A program made the translations under genes and the position numbers. From contig NZ_JAUSVF010000001.1 of assembly GCF_030814475.1 (NCBI RefSeq), forward strand, positions 1,509,001-1,573,000: a DNA stretch of 64,000 bases, written 5' to 3'. The DNA is from Pararhizobium capsulatum DSM 1112. GTDB taxonomy: Bacteria > Pseudomonadota > Alphaproteobacteria > Rhizobiales > Rhizobiaceae. Positions 25,171 to 33,523 of this stretch are shown here, piece after piece; position 1 is the stretch's first letter, and every line of letters begins with the position of its first letter. A model generated the notes under the pieces. It worked only from the letters and a program-made list of their open reading frames with translations, had not been told where the DNA came from and did not search any database.

Positions 25171-25803
25171 TCAGGCTCCGTAAACGCTGTCATAGGCGGC
25201 GATGGTCGCCTTGGCGCGCTTGCCGACTTCGGCGGCATCCATCCCGGCCTTGTAGAGGCTGGAACCGAGGCCGAAGCTCTTCACGCCGATCTTGGCATAG
25301 TCGCCGAAGTTGGCTTCCGACACGCCGCCGACGGCCGCGATTTCCAGTTCCGGCGGAAGGACCGCGCGGATTGCGGAAATGCCGGACGGACCGAGCACGC
25401 TCGCCGGGAAGAACTTGAGGCCGGTCGCACCAGCGCGCGCAGCAGCCAGTGCCTCCGTCGGGGTGAACACGCCGGGCATGGTCACCATGCCTTTTTCCGC
25501 AGCGAGGCGGATGACGCCGGGCTCGACATTCGGGCTCACCATCAGCCGGCCGCCAACGGTATCGAGCTGTTCGACCTGATCGGTCGTCAGCACGGTGCCC
25601 GCGCCGATCAGGCAGTTGGCGGGCGCCATCTTCACGGCGATCTCGATCGAGGTGAACGGATCGGGCGAGTTGAGCGGGATTTCGATAGCGGTGAAGCCCG
25701 CTTCGATCAGCGCGCCGACGACGCTCTCCGTTTCGGTCGGCTTGAGGCCGCGCAGGATGGCGATCAACGGATACTTCATTTTGGGGAAGGGAATGCGGCT
25801 CAT
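25171..25803 (-). CDS. dgoA: 2-dehydro-3-deoxy-6-phosphogalactonate aldolase
   Basis: Class I aldolase splitting KDPGal into pyruvate and glyceraldehyde-3-phosphate; 210 residues, TIM barrel. Motifs are PLIAILRGLKPTETE (substrate Arg), AIEIPLNSPDPF, LIGAGTVLT, and the Schiff-base Lys in TGLKFFPASVLGP. The frame is open far upstream, but the ATG at 25803 gives the family N-terminus MSRIPFPKMKYPLIA. The neighbouring dgoK homologue makes its substrate, so the KDPGal assignment is firmer than for KDPG. It lies 14 bases after dgoK and three before the lactonase gene. Confidence 0.9.
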   Translation of the reverse strand: MSRIPFPKMKYPLIAILRGLKPTETESVVGALIEAGFTAIEIPLNSPDPFTSIEIAVKMAPANCLIGAGTVLTTDQVEQLDTVGGRLMVSPNVEPGVIRLAAEKGMVTMPGVFTPTEALAAARAGATGLKFFPASVLGPSGISAIRAVLPPELEIAAVGGVSEANFGDYAKIGVKSFGLGSSLYKAGMDAAEVGKRAKATIAAYDSVYGA

Positions 25804-25817
25804 GAAAGATCTCTTTC

Positions 25818-26735
25818 TCAGGCGGGCCAGAGGGTGCGGGCGGCAGCGGCGAGACCGTGGCGAACGGCCTCGTCGGCGTCGATAATGGTGGGTTCGAGCT
25901 GAAGCGCTTGCAGCGCCGAGCGATAGAGGGCGGCAAGTGGGCCGGAAGCGACGAGGCAGACACTGCTGCCCGGGCGTGCCGATGAAAGGGCGCCGGCAAT
26001 CTCCAGGCCGATCAGCGTGCCGGAAAGGCGGGCCTTGGCATCGATCGGCGAGAGGCCGTGAAGCAATTGCCCCGAGCGAACGGTAAACAGCAGATTGGTC
26101 CCCATGGCCGGATTTTGCCCGGCATGGGCAACAGCATCGAGAAACACGGTATTTTCCCCGTCGAATGCGCCGGCATCGACCATCGCTTGGGCAAGGATCG
26201 AATGCTTCGAGATAACGTCGAAGAGCTCGCCGGTCATGAACGTCGAGAAGCCTTCGACAACCCCGCCGGTCAGCCGCACCCATTTGCTATGGGTGCCGGG
26301 CATGCAGACGATGTGGTTGCCATTGCCGAGCGACGCTGCCGCGCCGAGAAGCTGGGTCTCCTCGCCCCGCATGACATCCGGATGTTCTTGGCTGCGCTGC
26401 GCCAGTCCGGGCAGGATGCGGATATCGCGGTTGTCGTCCGGCACGGTCACTGCCGCACCGACGATGCCGGAAAGCGGCGCGGGGGTATCCAGATAGCCTG
26501 CTTCCACCCAGGCCTGGCGCGCGCCGGCCATGCCGCAGACCACGACGGGGAGATGCGCAGGCGCACCGACGGCCGCAAGATGCGTTTCCAGAATGGCTGA
26601 GAAGCCGGTCTTGGCCGCCGTGGTCATGCCTTCGCCGCTGCGGCGCTCGCCGATCACGTCGCCGTTTTCGCCCACCAGCCACAGACGAAAGCTCGTCGTG
26701 CCCCAGTCGACTGCCGCATAGGATGGTGCCGTCAT
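25818..26735 (-). CDS. dgoK: 2-dehydro-3-deoxygalactonokinase
   Basis: Phosphorylates 2-keto-3-deoxygalactonate at C6. The protein (305 residues) has the DgoK signature at its N-terminus, AAVDWGTTSFRLWLVGENGD, an actin-like ATPase phosphate loop, and the internal VVCGMAGARQAWVEAGYLDT and GNHIVCMPGTHSKWVRLTGG blocks. The start at 26735 overlaps the stop of the upstream SDR gene by one base (TAATG), indicating translational coupling. A longer upstream open frame was rejected because it overlaps the SDR gene. Confidence 0.92.
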   Translation of the reverse strand: MTAPSYAAVDWGTTSFRLWLVGENGDVIGERRSGEGMTTAAKTGFSAILETHLAAVGAPAHLPVVVCGMAGARQAWVEAGYLDTPAPLSGIVGAAVTVPDDNRDIRILPGLAQRSQEHPDVMRGEETQLLGAAASLGNGNHIVCMPGTHSKWVRLTGGVVEGFSTFMTGELFDVISKHSILAQAMVDAGAFDGENTVFLDAVAHAGQNPAMGTNLLFTVRSGQLLHGLSPIDAKARLSGTLIGLEIAGALSSARPGSSVCLVASGPLAALYRSALQALQLEPTIIDADEAVRHGLAAAARTLWPA

Positions 26736-27505
26736 TAAAATACGCCTCCGTCGATAATCATCGTTTGTGCCGTCATCCGCGCCGAGCAGTCCGAGGCGAG
26801 GTAGAGGCATGGCCCCACCATGTCGTCTGCAACAAGCGTCTGTTTCAGGCATTGTTCTTTCAACATGGCGGCAATGGCCGAGTCGTCTATCCAGAGATCC
26901 TTCTGCCGTTCGGTCACGACCATGCCGGGCAGGATGGCATTGACGCGGATATTATCCGGTCCGAGCCGTCCAGCGAGCGATTTCGTGAGGCCAATGATGC
27001 CGGCCTTGGCCGTGGCGTAAGCCGGGATTTCGCCCATGTTCAGCATGAACGCGATAGACGAAAAATTGATGATGGAGCCGCCGCCGGCACGCTTCATGAA
27101 AGGGACAACCGCCTGGCAGACAAAGAAGACGTGTTTGAGGTTAACCGCCTGGTTCTCGTCCCAGCTTTCCGGCGTCACGTCTTCCAGCCCCTGGCGATCG
27201 TCGCGTGCAGCATTGTTGATGAGCACCTGAATGCCGCCCGTCGCTTCCGCGGCCTTTTCGACGATTGCCGCAAGCGAGGATATGTCGCGCAGATCGGCGT
27301 GAAAAAAGACCGGGGGAAAGCGGCATTCGCCGGCCAACTTTTCGACAAGAGAGTTGCTTTCCTGCTTTGCGATGTCGATGAAGGCGACGCGGGCACCCTG
27401 CCGGGCAAATCCCTCGACGAGTGCAGCGCCGATACCGGATCCGCCGCCCGTGATCAGAACGCCACGGCCCTTGAGGTCGTGAAACTCGGCGGCTGGAAAG
27501 CCCAT
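26735..27505 (-). CDS. SDR-family sugar dehydrogenase, probable galactose 1-dehydrogenase
   Basis: Classical short-chain dehydrogenase of 256 residues. Cofactor motif is ITGGGSGIGAALVEGFARQG, with NNAA, the catalytic Ser in INFSSIAF, YATAK (Tyr and Lys) and a normal C-terminus. First gene of the operon with dgoK, dgoA and a lactonase, which points to oxidation of D-galactose (or L-arabinose/D-fucose) to the lactone. An upstream ATG at 27553 is in frame but lies inside the operator-like palindrome; the ATG at 27505 has GGGAG ten bases before it and fits the family, so it was chosen. The sugar specificity is inferred from neighbours only. Confidence 0.85.
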   Translation of the reverse strand: MGFPAAEFHDLKGRGVLITGGGSGIGAALVEGFARQGARVAFIDIAKQESNSLVEKLAGECRFPPVFFHADLRDISSLAAIVEKAAEATGGIQVLINNAARDDRQGLEDVTPESWDENQAVNLKHVFFVCQAVVPFMKRAGGGSIINFSSIAFMLNMGEIPAYATAKAGIIGLTKSLAGRLGPDNIRVNAILPGMVVTERQKDLWIDDSAIAAMLKEQCLKQTLVADDMVGPCLYLASDCSARMTAQTMIIDGGVF

Positions 27506-27546
27506 GCTGTCAAAACTCCCTGGCGATCCATCAAAGGATGGATCAT

Positions 27547-27563
27547 GTTCCATTAAATGGAAC
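27547..27563. promoter_or_regulatory. 17-base palindrome, probable IclR-family operator
   Basis: GTTCCATT-A-AATGGAAC is a perfect palindrome with eight-base arms. It lies 42-58 bases before the SDR start and about 90 bases before the divergent IclR gene. Its TTCCAT/ATGGAA halves resemble IclR-family operators. A second AT-rich dyad (ATTAT-N5-ATAAT, 27572-27586) lies beside it and may be promoter sequence. Confidence 0.55.
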
Positions 27564-27651
27564 TCAATCTTATTATGTGGAATAATCGCGCCGTCGGTGC
27601 TAGTTTGTCAAGGTTGAAAGCCGCAGCGCCGGACCGCAGCAAGATCGTGGC

Positions 27652-28479
27652 GTGCGATACGGAAACGTGAAACTGGATGTCGCGGTGACGAAAGGCAAGA
27701 CCCAAGAGATGGAGACCGGCACGGGCACGCTCGGCAAGGCGCTTGCCCTTCTGGAGATCGTCGTGAGCAGCGATCGCCCCTTGCGGTTTACCGATATTCT
27801 AGCGGTTGCCGGGCAGCCGCGCGGCACCTTGCATCGCCAGCTCTCCCATCTGGTGGAGGAGGGGCTTCTCTCGATTCGCGGAGACCTCACCTATGAGCCG
27901 GGACTGCGCCTCTTGAAATTCGCATCGCGGGCATGGTCGGGCAATCAGTTCCGGGTGATTGCCGAACCGCATCTGCGAGAGCTCCACGAAGAAACCGGCG
28001 AAACCGTGCATCTCGGCATCTTGCGCGGCAGTGAAGTGATCTATCTCGACAAAGTTGAAAGCCGCCAGACGGTGCGGATGCAGTCGCAGATCGGGAACGC
28101 GTCGCCCGTCTATTGCACCGGCCTTGGCAAAGCGGCGCTGTCGGTGCTGCCGCCGCAGGTTGTCGATGAGGTCATCGCGCAGCTGACGTTCAGGGCGTTT
28201 ACCCCCCACACCCACAGGAATGCCGTTTCGCTGAAGCACGATCTCGATGGGATCAGGCGGCTGGGCTACGCCTTCGACAGGGAGGAGCACGAGGCGGAAA
28301 TTCGCTGTGTTGCAGCACCGATCCATGGGCCGAGTCTTGGCTTCACCGGAGGCCTCTCCGTCACCGGCCCTGCCTACCGCGTGTCGATGGCGCAGCTGGA
28401 AAGCTGGGCGCCTTCGGTCCGGCGAATCGCGGCTGACCTCAGTGAGGAGGCCGCTCTCCGTCTTGGCCCCAGCCGCTGA
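27652..28479 (+). CDS. IclR-family transcriptional regulator of the galactonate operon
   Basis: Regulator of up to 275 residues with a winged HTH (about 25-85: LGKALALLEIVVSSDRPLRF and GTLHRQLSHLVEEGLL) and an IclR ligand domain (about 95-260: GETVHLGILRGSEVIYLDKV, SPVYCTGLGKAALSVL, GYAFDREEHEAEIRCVAAPI). It is divergent from the SDR-dgoK-dgoA-lactonase operon, and a 17-base palindrome lies between, so it most likely represses that operon until a pathway intermediate binds. The start is uncertain: GTG at 27652 and ATG at 27709 are both possible, and neither has a strong ribosome site. Confidence 0.87.
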   Translation: MRYGNVKLDVAVTKGKTQEMETGTGTLGKALALLEIVVSSDRPLRFTDILAVAGQPRGTLHRQLSHLVEEGLLSIRGDLTYEPGLRLLKFASRAWSGNQFRVIAEPHLRELHEETGETVHLGILRGSEVIYLDKVESRQTVRMQSQIGNASPVYCTGLGKAALSVLPPQVVDEVIAQLTFRAFTPHTHRNAVSLKHDLDGIRRLGYAFDREEHEAEIRCVAAPIHGPSLGFTGGLSVTGPAYRVSMAQLESWAPSVRRIAADLSEEAALRLGPSR

Positions 28480-28810
28480 GCGCCCATCCTGTTGATCGTT
28501 TTACAGTAAATTAGGAATTTCAGGTGGACGGGCTGGAACCGGCGCGATAGCAATACCATATCGGCGGTGTGGCAACTGAGCCGTTTTTGATTTCAGTGGC
28601 GATCCGGGTTTGAATGTCCGGGTTGCATTCGTACAAACAAAAGTCCTTTCAGATCCTGACCGGCGTGGTTTCACGAAGCCGATGTTATAGGGTCTGGATC
28701 GTCGTGCAGATTCGTCCGGCTTATCGTTCGAAGCTGCGAAATTTGCAAGCGAGACGATGAAGATCCGCCGCGATCGATGTGGTGGATGACACGACCGGAA
28801 GTGTGGGAAA
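28480..28810. other. spacer upstream of the first LuxR-type gene
   Basis: This 331-base stretch separates the IclR gene from the first LuxR solo. It contains scattered short dyads (for example TGCGAAATTTGCA near 28735, imperfect) but no lux box of normal symmetry, no terminator with a T run, and no convincing small gene. It presumably holds the promoter for the LuxR pair. Confidence 0.4.
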
Positions 28811-29551
28811 ATGAACGATTTCAGCCGCGACGTGACATCTTTGGCGCTGCCTAAGGGCGTGCGCATCTCAGAAAACCTCAGCCATGAGGATGACCTGCGC
28901 CAGGTATTTGGCCAGGTAATGAAGGCCTATGGCTTCGACGGTTATCTGGTGATGTTCGTGCCGGGCAAGGACACACGCCTGTTGTCCGAAACCGTGGTCA
29001 TGACCAACTGGTCGAAGAAGTTTCTGCGCAGCTACGACGCCGCCTGCATGTTGAGCGGAAGCCCGGTGATCGAGCACCTGCGACGCAGCACGGTGCCCTT
29101 CACATATAACGCGCGTCTGGACAATCGCGAACGGGATGACGGCAAAAACGACGTGGCCGTAGAGCTGTTCGAGCGCGAAGGGCTTGTGCGCGGTGTTTAT
29201 ATTCCGGTTCACGATATCCACGGCACTCGCGGTGCTGTCGGTTTCGGCGGGACGCGCGAGCTGGTTAGCTCCAAGGAAATGACCGAACTCACGTTCCTGT
29301 CGGGTTATCTTTTCGGTCGGCTTTGCGAGATTGGCGGAAAGCGAGGCCGCAAGGGAGCACCTTTATCCCGGCGTGAAATCGAATGCCTGCATTGGGCGGC
29401 GGCCGGCAAGACGACCACCGAAATGGCGCGGATTCTCGAACTCTCCGAGTACACCGTCAATCACTATCTCAGCCGCGCGACACGAAAGCTCGATTCGGTA
29501 AACCGGGTTCAAACCATAGCAAAAGCCCTGCGGGCGGGGTTGATCAATTGA
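28811..29551 (+). CDS. LuxR-type regulator, first of a tandem pair
   Basis: Protein of 246 residues with an N-terminal autoinducer-binding-like domain (about 15-165) and a C-terminal LuxR HTH (about 180-245: LSRREIECLHWAAAGKTTTE, then LSEYTVNHYLSRATRKLD). Aligning on the conserved Pro before PVIEH, the residues that contact acyl-homoserine lactone in TraR (Trp57, Tyr61, Asp70, Trp85) appear as Phe, Tyr, Ser and Tyr, so normal AHL binding is unlikely. No luxI gene is visible. It resembles the VisN/VisR kind of paired motility regulator in architecture, but flagellar genes are absent here, so no symbol is given. Confidence 0.87.
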   Translation: MNDFSRDVTSLALPKGVRISENLSHEDDLRQVFGQVMKAYGFDGYLVMFVPGKDTRLLSETVVMTNWSKKFLRSYDAACMLSGSPVIEHLRRSTVPFTYNARLDNRERDDGKNDVAVELFEREGLVRGVYIPVHDIHGTRGAVGFGGTRELVSSKEMTELTFLSGYLFGRLCEIGGKRGRKGAPLSRREIECLHWAAAGKTTTEMARILELSEYTVNHYLSRATRKLDSVNRVQTIAKALRAGLIN

Positions 29552-29682
29552 ACTGTGGGCGAGGCTTCTTGTATGCAGGAACCGATGGTGTTTTGTGTAC
29601 AAGGAGACTATAGCAGTGATCCAAGCGCCGGATTTGACAGCGTCCCGCAGACGCCGGACATGGGGTGCGGCGGAGCCAGTGA

Positions 29683-30441
29683 ATGCCTGAAACAGTGATG
29701 AGTGACACGATCGAAAAAGAGCAGCCGCGCGGGGGCGATTTCGCGGCGGAAATTTCCACGCTGCAGACCCAGTTCGATCTGATACGGTATATGCGCCGCA
29801 CCAGTCAGGCCTTTGGTTTCAAGAATTTCCTGATCTGCCAGATCCCCGGTTTCGATGCCGAAAAACTGGCTGTTGCCTCCCTTCTGTCCAACATGCCGCC
29901 CGATCTCGTCAGCAAATACGACAGCACGGCAATGGTGCAATATAGCGTCGGGCTGCGCCGTCTGCGCGAGACCACGACCCCCTTCCAGATCACCATCGAT
30001 GACTGGGAACAGCAGAATGCCAATTCGCCGCCGGAACTTTCAGGCTATCTGAGCCTGCTGCGTGAGCATGGCATCTCGCAAGCAAATTATTTTCCGGTGC
30101 ACGACGCGGATGGCCGCCGGGCAACCGTAATATGGCTGGGTGCATGCACTGATCTGTCGATGGCGACGATGATGGAATTGCAGATGATCGCAATTCACGT
30201 CTTCAACCGGCTGATGGAGATCGGCGCTGTCTTCAAGGACAACTCCGTTTCCCTGTCGGAGCGCGAGATTCAGTGTCTCAACTGGACGGCCGCCGGCAAG
30301 ACCAGTTCGGAAATTGCCGGCATCCTCGGTCTGTCGGAACATACGGTCAATCATTACCTCAATCACGTCACCAAGAAGCTCGACGCGGTGAACCGCACCC
30401 AGGCCGTCGTGAAGGCGATGAAAAAGGGCTATATCAGCTGA
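29683..30441 (+). CDS. LuxR-type regulator, second of a tandem pair
   Basis: Paralogue of the preceding gene, 252 residues, same layout: autoinducer-binding-like domain (about 20-175) and LuxR HTH (about 188-250: LSEREIQCLNWTAAGKTSSE, LSEHTVNHYLNHVTKKLD). The AHL-contact positions are more eroded than in its neighbour (Leu, Tyr, Ser, Ile). GGAG stands seven bases before the ATG. The two HTH regions are highly alike, suggesting tandem duplication and perhaps heterodimer formation. The downstream chemoreceptor gene makes a role in motility or chemotaxis plausible but unproven. Confidence 0.87.
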   Translation: MPETVMSDTIEKEQPRGGDFAAEISTLQTQFDLIRYMRRTSQAFGFKNFLICQIPGFDAEKLAVASLLSNMPPDLVSKYDSTAMVQYSVGLRRLRETTTPFQITIDDWEQQNANSPPELSGYLSLLREHGISQANYFPVHDADGRRATVIWLGACTDLSMATMMELQMIAIHVFNRLMEIGAVFKDNSVSLSEREIQCLNWTAAGKTSSEIAGILGLSEHTVNHYLNHVTKKLDAVNRTQAVVKAMKKGYIS

Positions 30442-30502
30442 CTTCTGCGCCCCAGGTCCGGGCTGCGAATATCCAGCCGGGCGGTGCATGACCCGTTGCA
30501 TT

Positions 30503-30518
30503 TTAGACGATCATTAAC
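30503..30518 (+). promoter_or_regulatory. near-match CtrA site upstream of the chemoreceptor
   Basis: TTAG-N7-TTAAC, one mismatch from the CtrA consensus TTAA-N7-TTAAC, lies 152 bases before the chemoreceptor ATG. Chemotaxis genes are frequent CtrA targets, but a one-mismatch site may be chance. Confidence 0.3.
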
Positions 30519-30669
30519 ATTTCCGGTGCACTGTTTTTACGGTGAAATGATTTCATCGGGCCAGCGTCGTCCGACGCGCTCCTAACCTTTCTCCCATCGA
30601 CATTCAGCGACAGGCCAAGCGCGTTCCGGAGGGGAGCGCTGCGGGTTCTTGCGCTTTCGAGGACCCGAG

Positions 30670-33054
30670 ATGCTGTTCAAGACTGCCACTTCCCGCAATA
30701 TCTTCTCCATCGTCGCGACCGGGCTTCTAGCGACGGTCGTCACGGCCGGAACGCTGTTCTCTATTTCCTATTCAGAGGTTGAGCGCCGCAGCGTGGAGGA
30801 GATGAACGCCGCCGCCCAGCTGACTGCCGCCAATATCAAGGGCGAGATCGCGCAGGGCTTGCAGCTTGTTCACGTCTTTCAAAGCACATTCTCCGCCCTG
30901 GAAACGACCGGCGCGGCAGATCGCCGCTCTGCCGATGCGATGATGATGAAAGCCCTGGAAGACAATCCCTTTGCACTCGGTGTCTGGAGCGGATGGGAGC
31001 CGAATGCCTTTGACGGCAAGGACGCCGATTTTGCCGGCAAGCCGAACCATGATGCAACCGGCCGCTATATTCCCTACTGGGTCCGCTCGGGCGGCAAGAT
31101 CATCGTGACGCCGCTGGTGGATTACGACAAATCCGGCGTCGGCGATTATTATCAACTTCCGTTCAAGGCCCAGAAGCCTGTCGTCATCGAGCCCTACAGC
31201 TATGCGGTCGATGGCAAGGACGTGATGATGACCTCGCTTGCAGCACCTGTAACGGTTGATGGTAAGCCGCTCGGCGTCGTCGGGATCGATATCGCGCTCG
31301 ACAGCCTTTCGGGTGAACTTTCGAAGATGAAGCCGCTGGGCGACGGTAACGTCGCGCTCGTCTCGCAGGGCGGCACGATCATCAGTCATGTCGATCCCGC
31401 CAACCTCGGCAAGGCCCTGAAGGACAGCAGCGTCGATGCCGCCGCCTGGCAGCAGATGATCGACCGTCCCGGCACACCGGTCGAAACGGTTGATGGCGCA
31501 GGCATCGGCTACATGTCCGTTGCGATGCCGGTTCAGCTGCTTCCCGAAACGTCATGGTATGCGGTCGTCTCCGTGCCCAAGGCGACGGTCTTTGCCTATC
31601 TGACTCACATGGCCTGGATTTCCGTTGGGATCATCGCGCTGGCTTCCGTTCTGCTCGTTCTGCTCGGCGTGCTGATTTCCAATCGCTTCCGCCGCCGCCT
31701 TGAGGCAATCGTTGACGCAACCGCAGAGATCGCGCGCGGCAACACCGGCATCGTTATCGCTGACGCCAACCGCAAGGACGAGATCGGTGGCATGGCTCGC
31801 TCGCTGGCGGTGCTGCGCGACGCGACCATTGCCAAGCAGAGGCTGGAAGCCGAGGCAGACGCCTCCCGCACGTTGGGCGAGGAAGAGCGGCAGCGCCGTG
31901 CCTCGGAAATCGCCCGCAACGAGCAGGACATGCGTTTCGCCGTTGAAGAGCTGGGGACCGGTCTTCAGCGACTTTCCGATGGCGACATGACCTTCCGCCT
32001 CACGCGCCCCTTCATCGGCACGCTCGAAACACTGCGCGACGATTTCAACCGCTCGATGGGCACGCTGCAAGACGCCTTGCAATCGGTCGGCAGCAACGCC
32101 CAGGGCATCCGGGCGGGCTCCGCCGAGATACGCTCGTCGGCGGATGATCTTGCCCACCGCACGGAGCAGCAGGCGGCCTCAGTCGAAGAGACCGCTGCGG
32201 CGCTCGACGAGATCACCGCTTCGGTCCGCGACTCGACCCTTCGCGCCGAAGAGGCAGGACAGCTCGTCGCTGCCGCCCGCACCGGTGCGCAGACCTCCAG
32301 CAAGATCGTCCGCAACGCCATCGATGCCGTCGGCCAGATCGAAACGTCGTCGCGCGAAATTTCCAGCATCATCGGCGTGATCGACGAGATCGCCTTCCAG
32401 ACAAACCTTCTGGCGCTTAATGCAGGCGTTGAAGCGGCGCGGGCCGGCGAGGCGGGCAAGGGCTTTGCTGTCGTCGCTCAGGAGGTGCGTGAGCTGGCCC
32501 AGCGCTCCGCCAATGCCGCCAAGGAGATCAAGTTGCTGATCTCCAAGTCGGGTGAGCAGGTGCGCATCGGCGTTGATCTGGTCGGCCAGACCGGGACGGC
32601 ACTCGACGCCATTGCGCACGAGGTCGACGAGATCAATCTGCGAGTGGCGGCGATTGTCGAGGCCGCGCGCGAGCAGTCCATCGGGCTCAACGATATCAAC
32701 CGTGCTGTCAACGTCATGGACCAGGGTACCCAGCAGAACGCGGCAATGGTCGAGGAATCTACGGCTGCGAGCCATACGCTGGCAGCGGAAGCCGCAGCAC
32801 TCGGCGAGCTTTTGTCCCGCTTCCATCTCGGGGAGAGCACTGCCGTCAGCCAGGGCATGTCCGCTGTATCCAGCCATCGTGCGGCAGCGCCGCGTCGCGA
32901 TCCGCAACCCGTTCGGGCGGCCTCCGTCCCGTCCAGGCTCAAGAGCGCATCGGTTCTGACCCCTGCAACGCCATCTCCCGCCCGTGCTCTTGGCCAGAAG
33001 CTGGCCGGCGCCTTTGGCTCTTCGTCGCCGGCAGTCAAAAGCGATGATGGCTAG
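30670..33054 (+). CDS. methyl-accepting chemotaxis protein with dCache sensor
   Basis: Transmembrane chemoreceptor of 794 residues. A short cytoplasmic N-terminus and membrane helix (about 10-32: IFSIVATGLLATVVTAGTLF) lead to a periplasmic double-Cache sensor (about 35-300, with WSGWEPNAFDG and VRSGGKIIVTPLVDYD, typical small-molecule binding elements). A second membrane helix (about 315-340), a HAMP domain and a signalling domain follow, with the hairpin tip IDEIAFQTNLLALNAGVEAA and ARAGEAGKGFAVVAQEVREL. No C-terminal methylation-enzyme-binding pentapeptide is visible. The ATG at 30670 has GAGGA six bases upstream; a TTG 21 bases earlier is less likely. Confidence 0.92.
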   Translation: MLFKTATSRNIFSIVATGLLATVVTAGTLFSISYSEVERRSVEEMNAAAQLTAANIKGEIAQGLQLVHVFQSTFSALETTGAADRRSADAMMMKALEDNPFALGVWSGWEPNAFDGKDADFAGKPNHDATGRYIPYWVRSGGKIIVTPLVDYDKSGVGDYYQLPFKAQKPVVIEPYSYAVDGKDVMMTSLAAPVTVDGKPLGVVGIDIALDSLSGELSKMKPLGDGNVALVSQGGTIISHVDPANLGKALKDSSVDAAAWQQMIDRPGTPVETVDGAGIGYMSVAMPVQLLPETSWYAVVSVPKATVFAYLTHMAWISVGIIALASVLLVLLGVLISNRFRRRLEAIVDATAEIARGNTGIVIADANRKDEIGGMARSLAVLRDATIAKQRLEAEADASRTLGEEERQRRASEIARNEQDMRFAVEELGTGLQRLSDGDMTFRLTRPFIGTLETLRDDFNRSMGTLQDALQSVGSNAQGIRAGSAEIRSSADDLAHRTEQQAASVEETAAALDEITASVRDSTLRAEEAGQLVAAARTGAQTSSKIVRNAIDAVGQIETSSREISSIIGVIDEIAFQTNLLALNAGVEAARAGEAGKGFAVVAQEVRELAQRSANAAKEIKLLISKSGEQVRIGVDLVGQTGTALDAIAHEVDEINLRVAAIVEAAREQSIGLNDINRAVNVMDQGTQQNAAMVEESTAASHTLAAEAAALGELLSRFHLGESTAVSQGMSAVSSHRAAAPRRDPQPVRAASVPSRLKSASVLTPATPSPARALGQKLAGAFGSSSPAVKSDDG

Positions 33055-33086
33055 GACGAGTTCTAAGCATGTCATTCTAACCTTGC

Positions 33087-33113
33087 GAAACACCGGGCTC
33101 TGCCCGGTGTTTC
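33087..33113 (+). terminator. intrinsic terminator after the chemoreceptor gene
   Basis: A perfect 12-base-pair stem, GAAACACCGGGC with its complement, has a three-base loop (TCT) and ends in TTTC. It lies 33 bases after the stop. Confidence 0.85.
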
Positions 33114-33153
33114 TCGTTCGAATTGCCGGTAATCCGTGCAAACCAAAAATTGT

Positions 33154-33226
33154 CGCATAAAAAATGCGCAGATTGCTGGTATCGATCGGCAAGCTTAAGC
33201 GAAACCCCTCGATTTTCCGGGGTTTT
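33154..33226 (+). ncRNA. possible small RNA ending in a second terminator-like hairpin
   Basis: A small hairpin (CGCAT-AAAAA-ATGCG, 33154-33168) is followed by a terminator-like hairpin (AAACCCC with GGGGTTT, 33202-33225, then TTCC). Since the chemoreceptor transcript already ends at 33113, a second terminator on the same strand suggests a short independent transcript. No promoter was fixed and no coding frame is apparent. Confidence 0.3.
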
Positions 33227-33312
33227 CCAAACTGGCATGCTTCCTGCTTTCTTTAAATCAGGTCCAGAGGGGACTGATAATAAGACAACGCCCGCGAAGG
33301 TCGCGATCAAAG

Positions 33313-33368
33313 GCCGTTTTCTGCTAAAGGTGATCCCGGATGTACGGACACCAGCAGCGGAAAACGGC
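33313..33368. other. long imperfect hairpin upstream of mrp
   Basis: About 20 base pairs in four stacked segments: GCCGTTTTC/GAAAACGGC, TGCT/AGCA, GGTG/CACC and TCC/GGA, with small bulges and a nine-base loop. It may be a transcript leader structure for mrp, a small RNA, or a decayed palindromic repeat. The rest of the 469-base spacer (33055-33523) contains the two hairpin features listed before it and a second inverted patch near 33456-33472 (CACGGGCCAATCGCCCGTG). Confidence 0.45.
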
Positions 33369-33523
33369 TTTTACTTTGCCTGCCCATTTCATGTTTGAAA
33401 CATTGGCGAAACGCCGTGCCTGGATTATCTAGGACAATAGGTCCGTGATCGCCCACGGGCCAATCGCCCGTGATCGACAGACGCGTGCGCAAGAATATGG
33501 GCATGACAGGGAAAGCATAAGAC

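Noticed and set aside
28811..30441. Naming the LuxR pair visN and visR
   Set aside because: The paired architecture fits, but no flagellar genes adjoin and the N-terminal sequences could not be matched from memory, so a symbol would be unsupported.
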